Shown: one piece after another, positions 16,146 through 17,164 of the stretch
How the letters are laid out: each line of letters starts with the position of its first letter
Position numbering within the stretch: position 1 is the first letter of the stretch
Assembly: GCA_035328465.1 (NCBI GenBank)
Contig: DAOLIQ010000071.1
Coordinates: 1 to 17,164 of the forward strand
Source: JADJEI01 sp035328465
Lineage (GTDB): Bacteria; Bacteroidota; Ignavibacteria; Ignavibacteriales; Ignavibacteriaceae
Length of the DNA stretch: 17,164 bases
Direction of reading: 5' to 3'
The notes under the pieces: model-generated
Databases searched by the model: none
Seen by the model: only the letters and a program-made list of their open reading frames with translations
Told to the model about the DNA's origin: nothing
Translations under genes and position numbers: made by a program

Positions 16146-16173
16146 CGCGCTAGCCGGGCTGCGCTACACCCCG
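16146..16173 (-). pseudogene. tRNA-Pro 5' half, second copy
   Basis: Identical to the first 28 nt of the intact tRNA-Pro (acceptor 5' strand, D arm and the base after it), ending precisely before the anticodon arm. It cannot form a tRNA because the T arm and 3' acceptor strand are missing. Confidence 0.9.
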
Positions 16174-16177
16174 AAAG

Positions 16178-16303
16178 TTAAGTAACTAAAAAAAAATCAG
16201 NNNNNNNNNNNNNNNNNNNNNNNNNNNNNNNNNNNNNNNNNNNNNNNNNNNNNNNNNNNNNNNNNNNNNNNNNNNNNNNNNNNNNNNNNNNNNNNNNNNN
16301 CAC
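16178..16303 (-). CDS. Second GIY-YIG gene copy, mostly inside the assembly gap
   Basis: The left gap edge shows the last codons (DFFLVT and TAA, stop at 16178-16180), identical to the end of the GIY-YIG gene at 15861. The right gap edge begins with its GTG start codon (16301-16303) preceded by the same ribosome binding region. The body is hidden by the N run, so it may be intact, variant, or more than one copy. By analogy with unit 1 the missing stretch would be 238 bp rather than 100. Confidence 0.65.
   Translation of the reverse strand: MXXXXXXXXXXXXXXXXXXXXXXXXXXXXXXXXXXDFFLVT
16201..16300. other. Assembly gap, 100 N
   Basis: Exactly 100 unknown bases, the usual placeholder for a gap of unknown size. 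Both flanks are repeated sequence, so the gap marks an unresolved tandem repeat. Confidence 0.99.
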
Positions 16304-16355
16304 GACCTTCCCGACCTGTCGGGACGCGCTAGCCGGGCTGCGCTACACCCCGAAA
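16301..16355. repeat. 55-bp direct repeat B, copy 2
   Basis: Identical to 16122-16176; begins at the first base after the gap. It contains the second palindrome copy at 16309-16324. Confidence 0.95.
16325..16352 (-). pseudogene. tRNA-Pro 5' half, outermost (probably original) copy
   Basis: Same 28 nt as the intact tRNA 5' half. Here the upstream flank differs from the other two copies (TTTTTTTTCGGGG with no GTTACTTAAC leader), so this is most likely the original 5' end of the tRNA gene with its native promoter region, displaced by insertion of the element units. Confidence 0.75.
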
Positions 16356-16444
16356 AAAAATCAATAGCAATCTAACGCATTTGAATATTCAAAAAAAATT
16401 TGGTTTATTATTGAAATTATTAGATAATATTTAAGATAAATTAC

Positions 16445-16473
16445 TTGCTTTTGATGATTCTTTGTCCTATAAT
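16445..16473 (+). promoter_or_regulatory. Sigma70-like promoter for the outer-membrane protein gene
   Basis: TTGCTT (16445-16450, 4 of 6 to TTGACA), a 17-base spacer, and a perfect TATAAT (16468-16473). The start codon is about 68 bp downstream, leaving a leader of about 60 nt. The best promoter-like sequence I could see in the window. Confidence 0.6.
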
Positions 16474-16541
16474 TCAAGTGAAAATTTTTAAAAAAATGAC
16501 TAATAACAAACATAACTATACACTAATTAAGTGAGGAAAAA

Positions 16542-17164
16542 ATGAAAAAAGTTGTTCTATTTGTGGCGATTTTAATGACCACAGGTCTATTCGCCCAATC
16601 GACCAATCAAATACTTACTAAGGATGCCTGGGTATTTGGCTTTGGTTTTACTTATCCAAGATTAATGAGCTCTCCACTTGAGGCGAGTGATGTTAATTAT
16701 GGCGGATTTCTTTCCATTCAGAAAAATTTTTCTGAGCACACTGGACTTAGATTATCCGGAAAATTAAATCATATTGAAGCCGAATACAACAATCCTGTAA
16801 TTACACTAACAGATGATATTATATCCGGTAATGTTGATATGCTTTACTATTTCGTACCTTGTGAACCAGTTTCTCCATACATTGTCGCTGGATTCGGTGC
16901 TATTTTTTACAAACCGGTAAACGCTCCTACTCCCTCCTTAGATGAAGAAAGTTTTACTGATTTTCAATTAAACCTCGGTTTTGGAAGTGAATGGAGAATC
17001 GGTGACAGTTGGAGAATTAAAACCGAATTAGGTTATCATACAGTTTCAAACAGTAAAATTGATGGTGTGTACGATGGCGGTAACGGTTTACTGGGTGGAA
17101 ACAATGATACATATATGAGTTTCGATTTAGGCTTCCTGTATTACTTTGGACAGGGTGAACGCAG
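16542..17164 (+). CDS. Outer-membrane beta-barrel protein (N-terminal part, runs off the window)
   Basis: The ATG has GAGGA five bases upstream, and the frame stays open for 207 residues to the window end. Residues 1-19 form a signal peptide (basic KK, hydrophobic VVLFVAILMTTGLFA, probable cleavage before Q20). The mature part alternates short aromatic/glycine-rich amphipathic strands with turns (WVFGFGFTYPR, YGGFLSIQKNF, GLRLSGKLNH, GNVDMLYYFV, PYIVAGFGAIFYK, FQLNLGFGSEWRI, SWRIKTELGYHTVS, YMSFDLGFLYYFG), as expected for an eight-stranded OmpA/OmpW-like barrel. About eight strands are already visible at the window end, so a C-terminal periplasmic domain such as OmpA may follow, but that is outside what can be seen. 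Specific function not recognised. Confidence 0.85.
   Translation, partial: MKKVVLFVAILMTTGLFAQSTNQILTKDAWVFGFGFTYPRLMSSPLEASDVNYGGFLSIQKNFSEHTGLRLSGKLNHIEAEYNNPVITLTDDIISGNVDMLYYFVPCEPVSPYIVAGFGAIFYKPVNAPTPSLDEESFTDFQLNLGFGSEWRIGDSWRIKTELGYHTVSNSKIDGVYDGGNGLLGGNNDTYMSFDLGFLYYFGQGER

Larger units (their letters stand above)
16122..16176. repeat. 55-bp direct repeat B, copy 1
   Basis: Identical to 16301-16355. It runs from the GIY-YIG start codon through the 16-bp palindrome and the 28-nt tRNA 5' half to GAAA; after this the two copies diverge (GTTAAG here, AAAAATC in the other). Confidence 0.95.
15829..16355 (-). mobile_element. Tandem GIY-YIG element integrated in tRNA-Pro, 317-bp unit
   Basis: Positions 15829-15883 and 16146-16200 are identical over 55 bp at a spacing of 317 bp, and 16122-16176 and 16301-16355 are identical over 55 bp. 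Together these define a repeat unit of tRNA 5' half, short leader, GIY-YIG gene and 16-bp palindrome. Unit 1 spans 15829-16145. Unit 2 starts at 16146 and is mostly lost in the N run, and a third tRNA 5' half closes the array at 16325-16352. On the - strand each unit's 5' tRNA half is placed so that the intact tRNA at the 3' end is always completed. Mobility is inferred from this structure; no transposase is present. Confidence 0.65.

Noticed and set aside
15861..16200. CRISPR-like reading of the direct repeats
   Set aside because: The repeats are tRNA halves with a 317-bp period and a coding gene in between, with no short regular spacers or cas genes.
16380..16393. 14-bp palindrome TTTGAATATTCAAA upstream of the outermost tRNA half
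   Set aside because: It is short and AT-only apart from one G/C pair in a very AT-rich stretch; chance is a sufficient explanation.

Overview
This AT-rich window most resembles a genome of the Bacteroidota/Chlorobiota/Ignavibacteria assemblage. The grounds are gene content and style rather than a marker gene: a class B penicillin-binding protein ending in a single PASTA domain, a meso-DAP-type MurE, a Bacteroidota-like second DNA polymerase III alpha fragment, a YajQ protein, and a single-domain GIY-YIG gene packed against a tRNA. I cannot fix the genus. The N run and the repeat structure around it show a draft assembly.

Region 1 (1-13203, + strand) is a division and cell wall (dcw) cluster: ftsI(partial)-murE-murF-mraY-murD-ftsW-murG-[membrane PH-like orf]-murC-ftsQ-ftsA-ftsZ. 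Nearly every junction overlaps or abuts (ATGA and TAATG couplings, a 17-bp ftsW/murG overlap), so it reads as one translationally coupled operon until the 20-bp ftsA-ftsZ gap, where ftsZ has its own strong Shine-Dalgarno. MurC, MurD, MurE and MurF build the UDP-MurNAc-pentapeptide, MraY and MurG make lipid I and lipid II, FtsW/FtsI polymerise and crosslink it at the septum, and FtsQ, FtsA and FtsZ organise the divisome. The only outsider is a two-TM protein with a probable bacterial PH-like domain between murG and murC.

Region 2 (13204-15752) is a junction of unrelated genes: a small CPXCG zinc-ribbon-like protein (- strand), a 28-bp near-perfect palindrome, a + strand gene encoding only the C-terminal half of a second (error-prone type) DNA polymerase III alpha subunit, and convergent yajQ (- strand).

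Region 3 (15782-16355) is the most unusual part. An intact tRNA-Pro(CGG) on the - strand is followed upstream by a GIY-YIG nuclease gene ending 4 bp from it. The 28-nt 5' half of the tRNA then recurs twice more, each time joined to a 16-bp palindrome and the GIY-YIG start codon. The layout is that of a tandemly repeated 317-bp element inserted in the tRNA at the D-arm/anticodon-arm boundary, each copy restoring a tRNA 5' half. The 100-N gap lies inside the second copy, and both gap edges are bounded by exactly 55-bp repeats.

Region 4 (16356-17164) holds a clear sigma70-like promoter and the start of a secreted outer-membrane beta-barrel protein that runs off the window.
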